64,000 nt of DNA from Desmodus rotundus (taxonomy: Eukaryota; Chordata; Mammalia; Chiroptera; Phyllostomidae), in the NCBI RefSeq assembly GCF_022682495.2, contig NC_071393.1:103496304-103560303 (forward strand), read 5' to 3'. The notes beneath the pieces were generated by a model. It searched no databases. It was not told the DNA's origin and saw only the letters and a list, made by a program, of their open reading frames with translations. Position 1 is the stretch's first letter. The number at the start of each line of letters is the position of its first letter. A program made the translations under genes and the position numbers. Shown piece by piece: positions 23,200-33,914 of the stretch.

Positions 23200-25204
23200 T
23201 CACAACCCACATCTAACAGGTCCCAACATGCCTGAACAGGTAACTAGTAAGGTGGCTTAACCTTTGGTCTCTGCCCACCCGGGAACATTGCCCCCTAAGA
23301 AAGATTTGATTTACTCAAAGAAGTAATTAAATCTGGTGGCACAGTGCTAATCAGGATAGCATTCGTCAGCACTCAGAGCTGGAAAATTCTTTCTCTCCCC
23401 TTTGTAAATGCCCAAACCCTGGGCACCTGATTATTCAAGTTTTTAATTAAAAAGGAACAGGAACAGTTCAATAACCTGGAGCAATCCATCATGCTCACAA
23501 CCAAATAAAGGAATGCAGGGTCGCGAAGACACTCTCCCCTCTCCTGGGTACTGTAAGGCTCCACAGTGAGAAAGCAAGGAGTTGCTTGGTTCTTTACCTC
23601 TCTGCTGACTTAACTGTCATATTGCATAGTTGCTGCTAAACTGCACAAAAGGTATTTGTAATCTTGTGATGGTGACTGGAAGGGGTCGAAGGACACAAAT
23701 TAAGTCTCAGAGCAGTACAGCTGAGTAAGAATGGAAGGTCAGTCAGTTGACTCTTCCCACAATTCCCTGAACAAGGCAATTATTCATGAAGGAAATTTTA
23801 AATTATTTTCATTAGACTTGTGTTTTACCAATCTAACCAAAGTGATTAATTAGGGATTAAAATATTTACTCTGCACATGCTGCCTTGGCTCAGCAGTAGC
23901 ATATTTAAGCATTGTGCTAAAAGGGTCAGCTGTTTCCAGTATTGTTTGGAATTCATTTCCTACTTTCTATGTAAAAGGGCACTGACATGCATGTCTATAC
24001 CATACTTGGGGCTCTCCAGGCACCAAACTGGAGAAGGAGAAAGAGGCTCCAAAGCGCCCTCCTTTTACCCCCATATTTCTTCCTTGTTAGAACCACTTTG
24101 TGTCAATGGCCATAGTTCTGCTGTACCGGTGTCTCTGTAACGAGGTACGCAGAATGCCTGGGGGCCAACACCACACCCTAGTCCGTGACCCTCAACAGAG
24201 CGGTGACGGCTGTGCCGTGAGGTACACCATGGCACACAGGTGTGAAAGAGACAAGAGTAGAAGGATTTTTTTGAGATTTTAGAGGAGTTTTCAGTACTAT
24301 ATGATTGCATACGGCAATGATAATAACTAGTCATTGTGTGTGGAGATAGGGACAGCAGAAGGGGTTATTGAAACAGGACATCCACACCTCACTTTTTCGA
24401 TGCCCAGCAGGGCCAGAGCATTTATATGAGTTTGAAGTTACTGCTGCCTTGATGAGACTCCAAATGGGACACCAGAGATCGAGTTAGGCCTTGTTTGTTT
24501 CTAGCCTTTCAAGGGATTGCTAAGACATTGAACGGAAATGAGGTGATGGGAGAATTGTTCACTTATTTGCTACTGGACACCCTCCCCAAAGCAATGAGAT
24601 CCACGGAGCTTCCATGGCTGCCATTCTGAAGGTTTGTACGAGGTAGAGATATAGGTTGTGCTTAGGCATTTTCCCGTTTGCTTCCTGCCAACAATGTTAA
24701 TCACATTCTGTCAACTCATCAAGCATTTAGAGATACAGAAAAAATTATATATACAATACAGGAGTAAACCAATTAATTGCTCTAGAAGCAGAGGTGGCGA
24801 ATGCCAGGTGGTCGATACAAAGGGGAAATGAAAACATGATCCTTGTAGGGTACAGTTGAAGAGAACAGTAAATCCAAGACTTTGCCTGCAGGGATAGGCA
24901 GAGCTCCGAAGGGTGGGATGAGGGAAGTGGTGTCATTAGAGGAGGAGGGAGCCGCGTATGAGAAAAACCACCTGGGTGAGGTGCACTGATGCCAAGAATG
25001 AAAAGCATCCAATGGAGAAGGGTGAGTCCATAGTACCCTATGCAGGAGAGAGGTCCTGGATTGGCCAGAGGGAGGCATTTATTGACAGGAAGAGCAGTAG
25101 TTTCAGTGGAGGCCATGAGCCAGGTTGGCGGGAGCCCAAGCAGACAGCTGGTGTGGAGACGTGTCTGTGGCAGCAGGTACAGCTACGCAGCTCGGAGTTT
25201 ATCT
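23200..25204. other. Mostly unique non-coding sequence
   Basis: About 2 kb with no gene. The region 23210-23480 looks repeat-free and AT-rich. The region 24100-24250 is CpG-containing with a short inverted repeat (ctgtgcc...ggcacac), possibly a decayed DNA transposon; no family assigned. Confidence 0.4.
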
Positions 25205-25395
25205 AGGAATCATCATAATAATGATGAACATTTGTGGAGTGCCTTTAATGTGCCAGGTACTACATAGGCAATAGCTCACTTTCCTTAATTCTCACAACAA
25301 ACCTATGTTCCTTTTGTACATGGCTATTAAAAGCCAGAACTAGGACTCAAACCCAGGTCTGCTGGAGAGCAAAGCTTATGCTCTTAATGGGCACA
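25205..25395 (-). repeat. MIR SINE
   Basis: 'tgaacatttgtggagtgcct', 'ttaatgtgccaggtactaca', 'ttaattctcacaacaaacct' and 'gactcaaacccaggtctgct' give a nearly complete MIR in reverse orientation, including the B-box region of the tRNA-like end. Confidence 0.85.
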
Positions 25396-25589
25396 AAATG
25401 CAGAAGAGCAATAGGATGGGAATGAAAGGAACTGATGGGAGCATAGCTGGGAGCGTTAGTGATACTTATGATGCTTCAAGAGATAAGACATGGAGAAGTC
25501 AAGGGCCATCTCTCAACACAGAGCAATGCGTGGTCGAGAAGACTCTGGGGAACATACCTGAGGTTGGAAACGAACAACTCTGAATTCTA

Positions 25590-25745
25590 ATTTTTACTCA
25601 GATTGCCAAAAGTCTCTTGACTTTAGGAAAGCCACTTAACCTTTAAACCTTAGAGTCAAAGGCACCCATTAAACAAAAATAAAATAGTGCTGCTTCCTTT
25701 ATTGACCTTAGGAGGCTATCATATGGATGAAATATAGTAAATTAC
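25590..25745 (+). repeat. MIR SINE, decayed
   Basis: 'gactttaggaaagccactta' followed by 'acctttaaaccttagagtca' matches the 'ctttgggcaagtcacttaac' core in plus orientation. The downstream half is badly decayed. It faces the reverse-oriented MIR just downstream. Confidence 0.55.
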
Positions 25746-25754
25746 TTAACTAAA

Positions 25755-25930
25755 ATGGTTTATAACTATTTGGCAATTTCTATGGGCAAGCAGTGTGCTA
25801 AGCACTTCAATGCATTCTTTCATGTAGTTCTCATGAAACCCTGTGCATAGGTGCTATTATTCCCATGAGATAGAAGAGAAGAAAGAAATATTCCATGAGG
25901 TTCAAAGAATCACAAGCACATCAGGCTTTA
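25755..25930 (-). repeat. MIR SINE, reverse orientation
   Basis: 'cagtgtgctaagcacttcaa', 'tgtagttctcatgaaaccct' and 'taggtgctattattcccatg' give the MIR core in reverse. It lies tail-to-tail with the preceding MIR. Confidence 0.75.
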
Positions 25931-27365
25931 TGATTGTGACTTTGTAGGAAGTAGATTTATCCAGCTTAAATAGAAGATGGTGAAAAATCTCCTCTGAACC
26001 TTCCAGAAAGAAAGAAGGATAGAGGTTGAGGTAAAGCATGCATAGGTATGTAATTAGGAATCGTGTAATATAACTGAAGGCTCGGCTACAGGGGCAATTT
26101 TATAGAGAAGCAATGTCGGCTACCTGAAATTCTGAATAACTGAATTTGGGATAATCTTGGCTCTATTTCTGACAGAGAATGTATCAGATATAAAACAAAT
26201 TGATCTTGGCCAACAGCTTTGAAACATTATCTGCCCTAGAAGTTGGATATGTTTCAGGGTATTTTAAGTCTCAAGGGAAGTTATACTTTCCCTTATATCT
26301 AACTTTTATAGCCATTGCAGCCTCACCAAGATGAAAAAGATGCATGACGGGATTTGCGTTCCTTCGCAGAATGTGACTGCTGCAAGCCAGCGGTTCAGGA
26401 CGTAGTTGCTAGCCATACGATTAGAAGTCTCAATCATTTCTCACAGGGCTAAATGCCCTGAGGGAGAAGAAGTCACCTGCCACTTTCTAATGTTATTTAA
26501 TCTTTTTAGTCTGCCTGAGCTGTAAACTGTCAATCACAGTTGATGTTTAGTCACCTTGAACGCTGTTTAATCAGTAGAATACCTTGTATATCTATAAATA
26601 CCTGATGACACAGGAATTAAGTCTTCACAATAATTACCCCACGACATCATTTGACATCATTACTCGTAGGCCATTTTTAATCTCTCCTGGTTTTTCCCTA
26701 AGAAATGTTTCATTACTGCTACATAATGAACTTGTTATTTCACATTGAGAAGAAAAGATAGCCGAAATCTGCACGTTGGGCTGTTTATAATGCCTGAATG
26801 GCCCTGTCTGTCCTTAAATGCTGCTGATGACAGGATAATTATGATCACGGGAACTGATTGCCAAGTGTGTGCAGCAAGAAACAAGAGCAGCTCTGGTTCG
26901 GCATTTGATAAGTGATTAGTGCTATATGCACTGAGGTTCTTGCTGATGTATTCAACTTATTAAGGTATTGAAACACGACTTTTCTCAAAAACGTGAAGAG
27001 AACAGATTGTAGGTCATGCACTAGTATTTTAACTGTGTGTGTCTTTGTGACTACGGATGTTCCTTCCTAACTTTTCCTTTGTCTTTCCCTCTTTTTTCCT
27101 TTATCCTTTCCTACATTTTCCAAATTATGTATACTGAATACTATTTTTACGAAGAGAAATATAAATACATTAATGTGTAAAATTATAACCACTTGGTAAT
27201 ATTACATAAAATAAAGACCCTTGGTTTATGTTAAATCTAACAACACTAGTTCCTAGCTGAATCTTCTACAAATAGCTCTGTCAGCACGGTTATTGGGATG
27301 GATTCAATTTTGAGGACTGAGAAAATGCTGGTGGTATTTTGTATTAGAGTATGAAGTCATCACTG
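25931..27365. other. Repeat-free stretch with candidate conserved non-coding block
   Basis: No gene. The part at about 26300-27040 has balanced base composition, no recognisable repeat and clustered transcription-factor-like words (GATA-type tgataa, gtgattagtgc, taattatgatcacgg). It is a reasonable enhancer candidate by appearance only. Confidence 0.3.
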
Positions 27366-27458
27366 TCTTCCCCTCTTTCTTCCTTCCTTCCTTCCTTCCT
27401 TCCTTCCTTCCTTCCTTCCTTCCTTCCTTCCTTCCTTCCTTCTCTCTCTCTCTCTCTC
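27366..27458. repeat. (CTTC)n-(CT)n pyrimidine tract
   Basis: Ninety-three uninterrupted pyrimidines on the plus strand: TTCC tetranucleotides followed by CT dinucleotides. The second pure polypyrimidine tract in the window. Confidence 0.97.
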
Positions 27459-27539
27459 ATAATCTGTTTCTTTTTTTTTTTTTAAGAAGCATTTTAAAAC
27501 TTGGATTTTCCTGTCTAGTTTAGAAGGAGTACAGAAAAT

Positions 27540-27604
27540 TCATCCATCTATTCATTCCGCAAATATTTCTTGAGCACTACTATGTGTGCCAGGTTCTGTT
27601 CTTA
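27540..27604 (-). repeat. L2 3' terminus fragment
   Basis: 'attcattccgcaaatatttc' then 'ttgagcactactatgtgtgc' and 'caggttctgttctta' is the L2 terminus in reverse. The ORF1-bearing L1 fragment begins where this L2 match stops, so the L1 probably landed in it. Confidence 0.75.
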
Positions 27605-28402
27605 TGTGTGCATGGTCTTAGAAAGAACACAAACCCACCCACTCTGGGATTCACCACCAAGGCAGCAGCTGGAAGGGTGCCAGTCTCACAAAGTAAGGGG
27701 GTGAAGTGACTGGAAGCAGGGCGAGTGCTGGGTGAACATCCAGAAGCAGACGGTGGCACTATATCCTCGTCAAGCCCTCCCCCTACAGCCACAAAATGGC
27801 GAAGTGGGTTGCCCTGCCCTGGTGAGTACCTAAGGCTCCACCCCACACAATTTACAGAAGTCTTTTCTACATAGGCCACGCTACTAAGACAGGGAGTAAA
27901 AGCAGTGCTACCTAATACACAGAAACAAAAACAGGAAGGCTGCCAAAATGAGGACACAAATATGATCCAAATGAAAGAACAGAACAAAACCTCAAAAAAA
28001 GAACTAAGTGAAGCAGAGATAACCAACCTATCAGATGCAGAGTTCAAAACCCTGGTGATCAGAATACTCGGAGAACTCCTTGAGTATGGAAAAAAATAAA
28101 GGAAGAAATGAAGTTTACACTAAGTGAAATGAAAAATCCACAGGAAACCAACAGAGAAGGAAAGGAAGCCAGATTCAAACCAAAAATTTGGAACATAAGG
28201 AAGAGATAAACATTCAACCAGAATAGAAAGAAGAAACAAGAATTCAAAAAAATGAGGAGAGGCTTAGGAACCTCTGGGACATCTCCAAATGTACCAACAT
28301 TAAAATCATAGTGATGCACGAAGGAGAAGAGGAGGAGCAAGAAATTGAAAATTTATTTTTAAAAATATGAAAGAAAATGTCCCCAGTTTGGCAAAGGAAA
28401 AT
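27605..28402 (+). mobile_element. L1/HAL1-type fragment: end of 5'UTR plus N-terminal part of ORF1
   Basis: Sequence shared with the two half-L1 elements at 46.8 and 55.7 kb: 'gtgagtacctaaggctccac' before the ORF, then a frame with NLSDAEFKTLVIRILGELLE, the 'acattcaaccagaata' block, and 'ccagtttggcaaaggaaa' at the right end. Multiple stops and shifts are present, for example the stop ending the N-terminal frame at 28099. It lacks the ORF1 C-terminus, ORF2 and a 3'UTR, and is the most diverged of the three copies. Confidence 0.8.
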
Positions 28403-28699
28403 TAGGGGTGTTAGGAAGAGGCTGCTGCAGAACTCCAGGTGCAGCTATTAGACCAGGGTGATCCTAGTGCAGATGGTGAGAAGGGGACGATGGTGGGTAT
28501 TTTTTGAAGGTAGAGCCAACATGATTTATTGAATGATCAGATGTGGGGTTCAAGAATGATTTGTAGTCTGAGCAACTGGAAGGATGAAGCTGACAAAAAT
28601 ATAGGCATTTAAAGGCACATGACTGGGTGAGGTCACAGGAGGAAGAGTATAGAAAGAAAAGAGAACCAAGGACTGAGCCATGGGCACTCAGATCAGTCC

Positions 28700-29105
28700 G
28701 GGTGATACTACCTGCTGTAATGAACAAAACCAGAAATAAATAATGCTTCAAATTCAATAGATGTATATTTCTCATTCACATGAAGTCCAAAATAGATGTT
28801 CAGATGGATGGGTGACTCTCCTTCCATCTTGTGGCTTCTCTATCTTCAACACATGGTTTCCAAGGTCATTGTGAACATCTGCATCATGGGAGGAGAAAGG
28901 GCAGGAACATGAAGGATGGTACATGGGAAGACTTTAGGATGGTACCTAGAAGTGGTACCTGTGGCCCCTCCAGACTGCAAGGGAGGATCAGAAATTCAGT
29001 CTAAGTGTTCATGAAGAATAGAAAGCATGTTTTTAAGCAGTTATCCAGGCTCTGTCTCAAACCAGCAAAGGAGACTGGGACAGATTAACTGATGTGGCAT
29101 TAGGA
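28700..29105. repeat. Second unassigned repeat nested in the older one
   Basis: 'tacctgctgtaatgaacaaa', 'tatttctcattcacatgaag', 'ccttccatcttgtggcttct' and 'acatggtttccaaggtcatt' form the ordered blocks of a widespread mammalian repeat. Its placement between two parts of the flanking older repeat suggests it inserted later. No family name given. Confidence 0.55.
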
Positions 29106-29216
29106 GGTCAGTAGAGCATGATGTCCAGGAAAAAATTTCAAGGAGGCATGACTGGTTAACTGGGTCCAATGCTACTGAAAGGTGAAGTAAGATGAGGGCC
29201 GAGAACTGGCCATTGG

Positions 29217-29250
<34 letters not shown>
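29217..29250. repeat. (TTA)n microsatellite
   Basis: A run of about eleven ATT/TTA triplets grown inside the older repeat. Confidence 0.97.
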
Positions 29251-29252
<2 letters not shown>

Positions 29253-29345
29253 GTTGTTGGAGACTTTGATGAGAGCTGAGTTAGTAGCACAATAGGGCAA
29301 TGACTTGTTGGAATGAGTCAGAGAGAAAAATAAAGAAAGGAAATT

Positions 29346-29580
29346 GGCCCTGACTGGTGTGGCTCAGTGGGTTCGGTGTCATCCCACAAACTGAAAGGTT
29401 GCTGGTTCGATTCCTAGTCAGGGCACTAGTCAGGGCACAAGCCTGGGTTGCAGACCAAGTCCCATTTGGGGGCATGTGAGAGGCAACCAATTGATGTTTA
29501 TCTCATGCATATTTCTCTCCCTCTCTTCCTCCCTACCTTTCCCTCTCTCTAAAAATAAATAAATAAAATCTTTAAAAAAA
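29346..29580 (+). mobile_element. Ves SINE (bat tRNA-derived SINE)
   Basis: Starts 'ggccctgactggtgtggctc', with an A box (tggctcagtgg) and B box (ggttcgattcc) for Pol III, then the Ves body, a pyrimidine-rich stretch, 'ctctctaaaaataaataaat' and an A tail. A short direct repeat 'gaaatt' flanks it (29340-29345, 29582-29587). A 12-bp unit 'ctagtcagggca' is duplicated in tandem at 29414-29437. The 69-codon minus-strand frame over it is a SINE shadow. Confidence 0.93.
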
Positions 29581-29664
29581 TGAAATTAGAAAGAGTAGAC
29601 ATGATTAAATTTTTCAGGACCTGTTGAAGGTAGGTCAACATGAAGGCTATCAGCAATTTCCCTG

Positions 29665-30165
29665 TCACGGTTGTGTCAGGAAGCAGAATTTACCCCAGCT
29701 GTTTCAATAAAGAAACTTTAAGGAAAGTAGTACTTACAGAGGTGTGTCCTGGGTTGAGGAAATAAACAACAGATGGTGAGGCACCCAGGATCTAGCTATA
29801 CTGGGAAGTTGTTACTACCTTCTTAACCAAAGGGACAAGGAGAAGAAATCACGATACTGGAATTCAAGGAGAGAAGAAAGAGCAAAGAAGAGTCCAATGA
29901 GAGCTGTGATCATAGAGAGAACTACTTGTGGCCTGAGACAGAGAATAGAAGGAAGGAGGGAGCCAGAAAGTATAGCCCCAAACCTTTACTCTTACCCTCT
30001 GATCTTTAAAGCTTGGCCACATCTAATTATAAATCCACCAATAAGGAAGCTCAGGAGATGCGCACTCCTTGTGGCACAAAGCAAGGCCAAGAAAAGTGGA
30101 GAATGGACCAGCAGGTGGGGAGAGAAGGACAGAAAATAACAAGCTCAGAAGGGTTGCTTTACTTG
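29665..30165. repeat. Unassigned old repeat, probably same family as 16.11-16.53 kb
   Basis: Begins near 'ttgtgtcaggaagcagaatt' with 'cagctgtttcaataaagaaa' and later 'agccagaaagtatagcccca', 'ctcttaccctctgatcttta' and 'aagtggagaatggaccag'. This block order parallels the repeat that splits the CR1/L3 remnant. Frames across it on the plus strand (three phases) are not genes. Confidence 0.45.
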
Positions 30166-31379
30166 GATTTCAGAAGTGGAAGAATATTGTTGCATCTCAT
30201 AAAGAACATTTCTTTTGCATGATTGAGTACTCTTGGGGTAGTTACCTTCTCTTTCCTGGTGACTATCACTTGACAGGAAGCAGATATGATTACTCCAAAG
30301 AGCACTAATAGGTTCTATATAGGACACTATGCTGTGGAATTAGCACACTATGTTTACTTAAAATGGGAAAAAATATTTGTCTAATCCTCCAAAATGGATT
30401 CAAAAATAGCAACCATTCCACAGAAATGGGTATATAAGCCCCACAATGTTCTAAGACAGCAAACTGTGTGAATAGCTAAAATAAAGAGGGCTTACTTGAT
30501 ATCCAACGCTATTTGTATTTAACTAAGAAGGAAGTAAATTTGTACTAGTAACCCACATGCAAAGTATGGCTTGTAATTATAATCCAGGTGATAATGTTAT
30601 ACAATTAGGTCACTTGTATGAATATGCACATGCACCATTCACAGAAGGGAATTCAAGAGGGATTCCAGAGTATAGCAAAACCAGCATAACCACTGTGCTC
30701 TCCCCCCAGACCCCAGCTCCTCCTCTTCTAATTTTGTGTAATATAAGCACATCCAGGAATCATCTCTCTTTTGTGGAAGGGATAACAGCTTTACACAATA
30801 TTCATGTTTTCAACAATATCCCATGCAGAGCACACCTGAGGTTTCTTTTGTAACCCTCCAAATCATCTTCTACCCAATACAATTAGCATTATCTAAATTA
30901 GTTATCAGTTTACCAAATTGTTTCCTACTTGAAAAAAAAGTCATATTGCAAAATTATAGGTATAGCCATTGACAGAACCAGTATTCTATGCTCGCAGACC
31001 TTTGGAGAGAGATAATGTTCTTAATCCTAATTAGAATGCTTTCCCTTTCCTATATGAACTTCTCAGAATCAAGGGTGACCTTATTTTCATTTGGATAGAG
31101 GCACAGTAAATCAACTGATTTTCATTTGTCTCGCAACACATCACCTCCTATTCAAATGTGTTTGTTTAAGCCCTAGGCCTTTTACTGTCTTTCTGTGTTA
31201 CTGTTTCTCCAAAAAATATCCATTTGGGATAGATTGCATTGTTTTCTTTATTCTGCAATATAATTTTAGTACAACTTAACTATTGTTTGACCCACAAGTC
31301 CTGCTCTTTGAAGTTACTGCTTCCAAGCTTAGCATTGTAACATTTTCATCAGTATCCCACAATGACCAGAAAATGCCGA
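30166..31379. other. Non-coding stretch
   Basis: About 1.2 kb without gene or assignable repeat. The frame at 30557-30853 has no recognisable domain. Confidence 0.45.
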
Positions 31380-31720
31380 AATCTGCTCTCCCCTCTTTCC
31401 ATGCTCAACTAGAGCCACACTTTCAGCCTCCCTCGCAACCGAGTGTGCCTGTGTGACTAAGTTCAGGCCAATGGAGTGTGTGCAGGTTCTGGGACGCCAC
31501 TTCTGGGACGTCCAACGTTAAAGACAAGCCACTTGCTTCAGGGCACCTCTCTTTCTCATTACCACAGGGTGGGATATGGATGGGACCACGTCCCCGCTTT
31601 GATTAACCGAAGTGCTTTGCTCATGCAGAGAAGGACAAGGCCCTAAGGGACAGCCGGCCAACGAGATGGGCCCCTGAATAACCGGGCTCAGAAGACTTTA
31701 CCACTTCCTTCAAATATCCT
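31380..31720. repeat. Old interspersed repeat, family unassigned
   Basis: 'actttcagcctccctcgcaa', 'cctgtgtgactaagttcagg' and 'ccaatggagtgtgtgcaggt' follow the start of a common mammalian repeat (cagcctcccttgcagctagg, tgtgactaagttctggccaa). The 3' half is decayed and I do not assign the family. Confidence 0.5.
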
Positions 31721-32077
31721 CCCTAGAAATATCTTCTTTAAGCCACTATAAGATTACTTTGTTAAAGTAACTCAACCTCTTCCCTAACTAAAACCATCTC
31801 AAATGGGCTGGCCTTCTCAAATATATCAGAAAAGTTTGTTAGATTAAACATATAACTACTTTTGAGCTGGAATATCATTTTATCTTAATTGTTCTGTTTC
31901 AGTAAGCCAGACATGGACTAATCCATAATATTTTCCTTCCTAACCCTGATCATGAAACCTGAATTACAGCTCTTACTCTCAACATTCCAACATCTGGTGT
32001 CTTTTTCAAAGATTGTTCATTCAAACTAGAATCTGAAAAAAGTAATTATTTCTAAAAACATCAATTGTTGACTAAGT
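31721..32077. other. Non-coding stretch
   Basis: No gene or repeat recognised in this AT-rich interval. Confidence 0.5.
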
Positions 32078-32255
32078 TAAAATAGGTCAAGAAACATGTA
32101 TAAAGGACCCATGGACCAAGCCAAAGGCAGGTAGGATTGAGGGTGGGAGATGGGGGTCAGTGAGGTGGGGGAGAGTTGGGGGGGAAACACAGAGACAGCT
32201 GCACACAAACAATAAAAATTAAAAAATAATAATAAAATAAAATAGGATCCATCAC
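32078..32255 (+). mobile_element. L1/HAL1-type 3' end
   Basis: A 5'-truncated tail: 'cccatggaccaagccaaagg', a G-rich part with several GGG runs (ggtgggagatgggggtc, ggtgggggagagttggg), then 'acaataaaaattaaaaaata' and an A-rich end. The words 'aaaatagg' before (near 32080) and after (near 32240) are a weak candidate for a target duplication. Confidence 0.65.
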
Positions 32256-33335
32256 CCAGAAACAAACATTTATTTCCTATAATGTACTTTTTAACTGAGG
32301 ATTTCTAAATTGAGGTTCAAATGGCATTAGTGTCATCAACCTCAATGAATAGTAATAAAATTAAAAATAAGTAAACTCAAACCCAGAGAAATCCACAGAA
32401 ATATTTGGATCTTGGTGTTTTTGATTTTCCAGAGAGTGTTTCTGGGCATCCATCTTTTGGTTGCTGAAGTGAACAGTAGTGTTTGTTGGTGTAGTTATGA
32501 GTTGTCACTCAGAACAAAAAGATGACTTCCCCCAAAACAGTTGACTCCTGGAAACATTATGATATATAGAAATGCATAATATTTCTTTGTGTTTCCTCAA
32601 GGAAGTGTTCTGCAACTTGCTAATACTAAAAAGGTCTTTATGATGTGGCATTTGCTGCAATAATGAGGCATTTTTTTAAGTAGCAGAACAAATCCGCATG
32701 AAAGGTTTCTCATGCCCTGGGGGTGCAGCAATAGATCCATTTTTATCTTTCTAAATATTCAAGTGGCTTGATATGATATCCTTTAAGTCGTATCTCTTCC
32801 CTTTCTGGTTTTGGGGTCAGGTCAGTGCATGGGTACAAAACCGCACACATGTGGCTCCTTCCCTGTGATGGAAACACACAGACACACAGAAGGGCTAGTG
32901 CGAGCTGAAGACTGTGTGCTGTCATGAGATCAGTTTCAGGGTCCAGGACGGTACATTTGAAAAAAGCAGAAATTGCACAGTTGTGGCAGCCAAATCTAGG
33001 AGATAAACCTCAGAAATGTGGCCTTTGCATCGGAGCTTAGCATTTAAGTGTTCTATGTGTGCCTAGGTTCGAGAGGGAGCAATGGAAAGAGGCTGGAGGT
33101 ACACCAAGGATTCAGCCATAAACACAGACTTAGCTGGTGCCTGGTTCTACACTTCGTCCCATTTACCTCAGTCTGAAATATTAGTGTTGCGAAGGACTCT
33201 GACCGTCATCGTCTGTGAATGTATACACTCACACGGGGGGACTCTGTTCATGCTCGCCACCTGCATATAGAGTGGTCTGTTGTCAGCGGTATCTCCCACA
33301 GAAATCTTGAATTCAAAATAACCACACTCAGCTTC
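32256..33335. other. Non-coding stretch
   Basis: No gene and no repeat recognised between the L1 tail and the next Ves SINE. Confidence 0.45.
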
Positions 33336-33350
33336 AAAAATTCCCTTCAG

Positions 33351-33563
33351 TCCTGACCAGCATGGCTCAGTTGGTTGGACATCGTCCTGCAAAGCAAAAG
33401 GTCACCAGTTCGGTTTCCAGTCAGAGCACATGCCTGGGTTGCAGGTTCAGTCCCTTATGTGGGGCAACCGGAAGTGTTTCTCCCTCACATCCATGTTTCT
33501 TTCCCTCTCCTTCTCCCTCTCTTCTCCTCTCTCTAAAAATAAAGATAAAAATAAAATATTTTT
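33351..33563 (+). mobile_element. Ves SINE with 15-bp target duplication
   Basis: Starts 'tcctgaccagcatggctcag', with a diverged B box (agttcggtttcc), then 'cacatgcctgggttgcaggt', a pyrimidine stretch and 'ctctctaaaaataaag'. Host copies at 33336-33350 (aaaaattcccttcag) and 33564-33578 (aaaaattccctttag) differ at one base. The frame at 33362-33565 is the SINE read in one phase. Confidence 0.93.
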
Positions 33564-33578
33564 AAAAATTCCCTTTAG

Positions 33579-33914
33579 AAGTACTCCTCCCGTCTATTTT
33601 TTAATTTAGATATTCAATAATCTGAGTTGAGTCATGAATCTTTATTTTTATAAGTTTCCTCACATGACCCAGATAATGGACCAAGTTTGCAACCATTGGC
33701 TTAGATGGCTGAACCCTTCTGACGCATTTAAATTTACTAGATTCTATTGTTATTATTGACAATCTTACTTGTCACTATACTTCAAATGTTCTATTCATCA
33801 GCTAAGTGAGTAAAAAGAGAGAATAGCTCAATCTGCTTTATCTTTCTCCTAAATACTAAATGAATATTTACTATTAAACAAAGTATAGTCTACAGTAGTG
33901 AAAGCTACTTACTG
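33579..33914. other. Non-coding stretch
   Basis: About 330 bases, AT-rich, with nothing recognised. Confidence 0.5.

Larger units (their letters stand above)
28403..29660. repeat. Old mammalian repeat, family unassigned, interrupted by later insertions
   Basis: Recognisable blocks are 'gaaggtagagccaacatgat' (28517), 'tgagcaactggaaggatgaa', 'accaaggactgagccatggg', then, after an interruption at about 28700-29105, 'tggttaactgggtccaatgc', 'aggtgaagtaagatgagggc' and 'ctggccattgg'. These follow one another in the order seen in a common long mammalian repeat I cannot name with certainty. A (TTA)n expansion and a Ves SINE interrupt it further. Confidence 0.6.

Noticed and set aside
24081..24250. 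Possible DNA transposon with short inverted repeat (ctgtgcc...ggcacac)
   Set aside because: The stem is only six to seven bases and no target duplication or family match was recognised.
29346..29420. tRNA gene suggested by A and B boxes
   Set aside because: The head belongs to a Ves SINE; it continues into the SINE body and lacks a complete tRNA cloverleaf.
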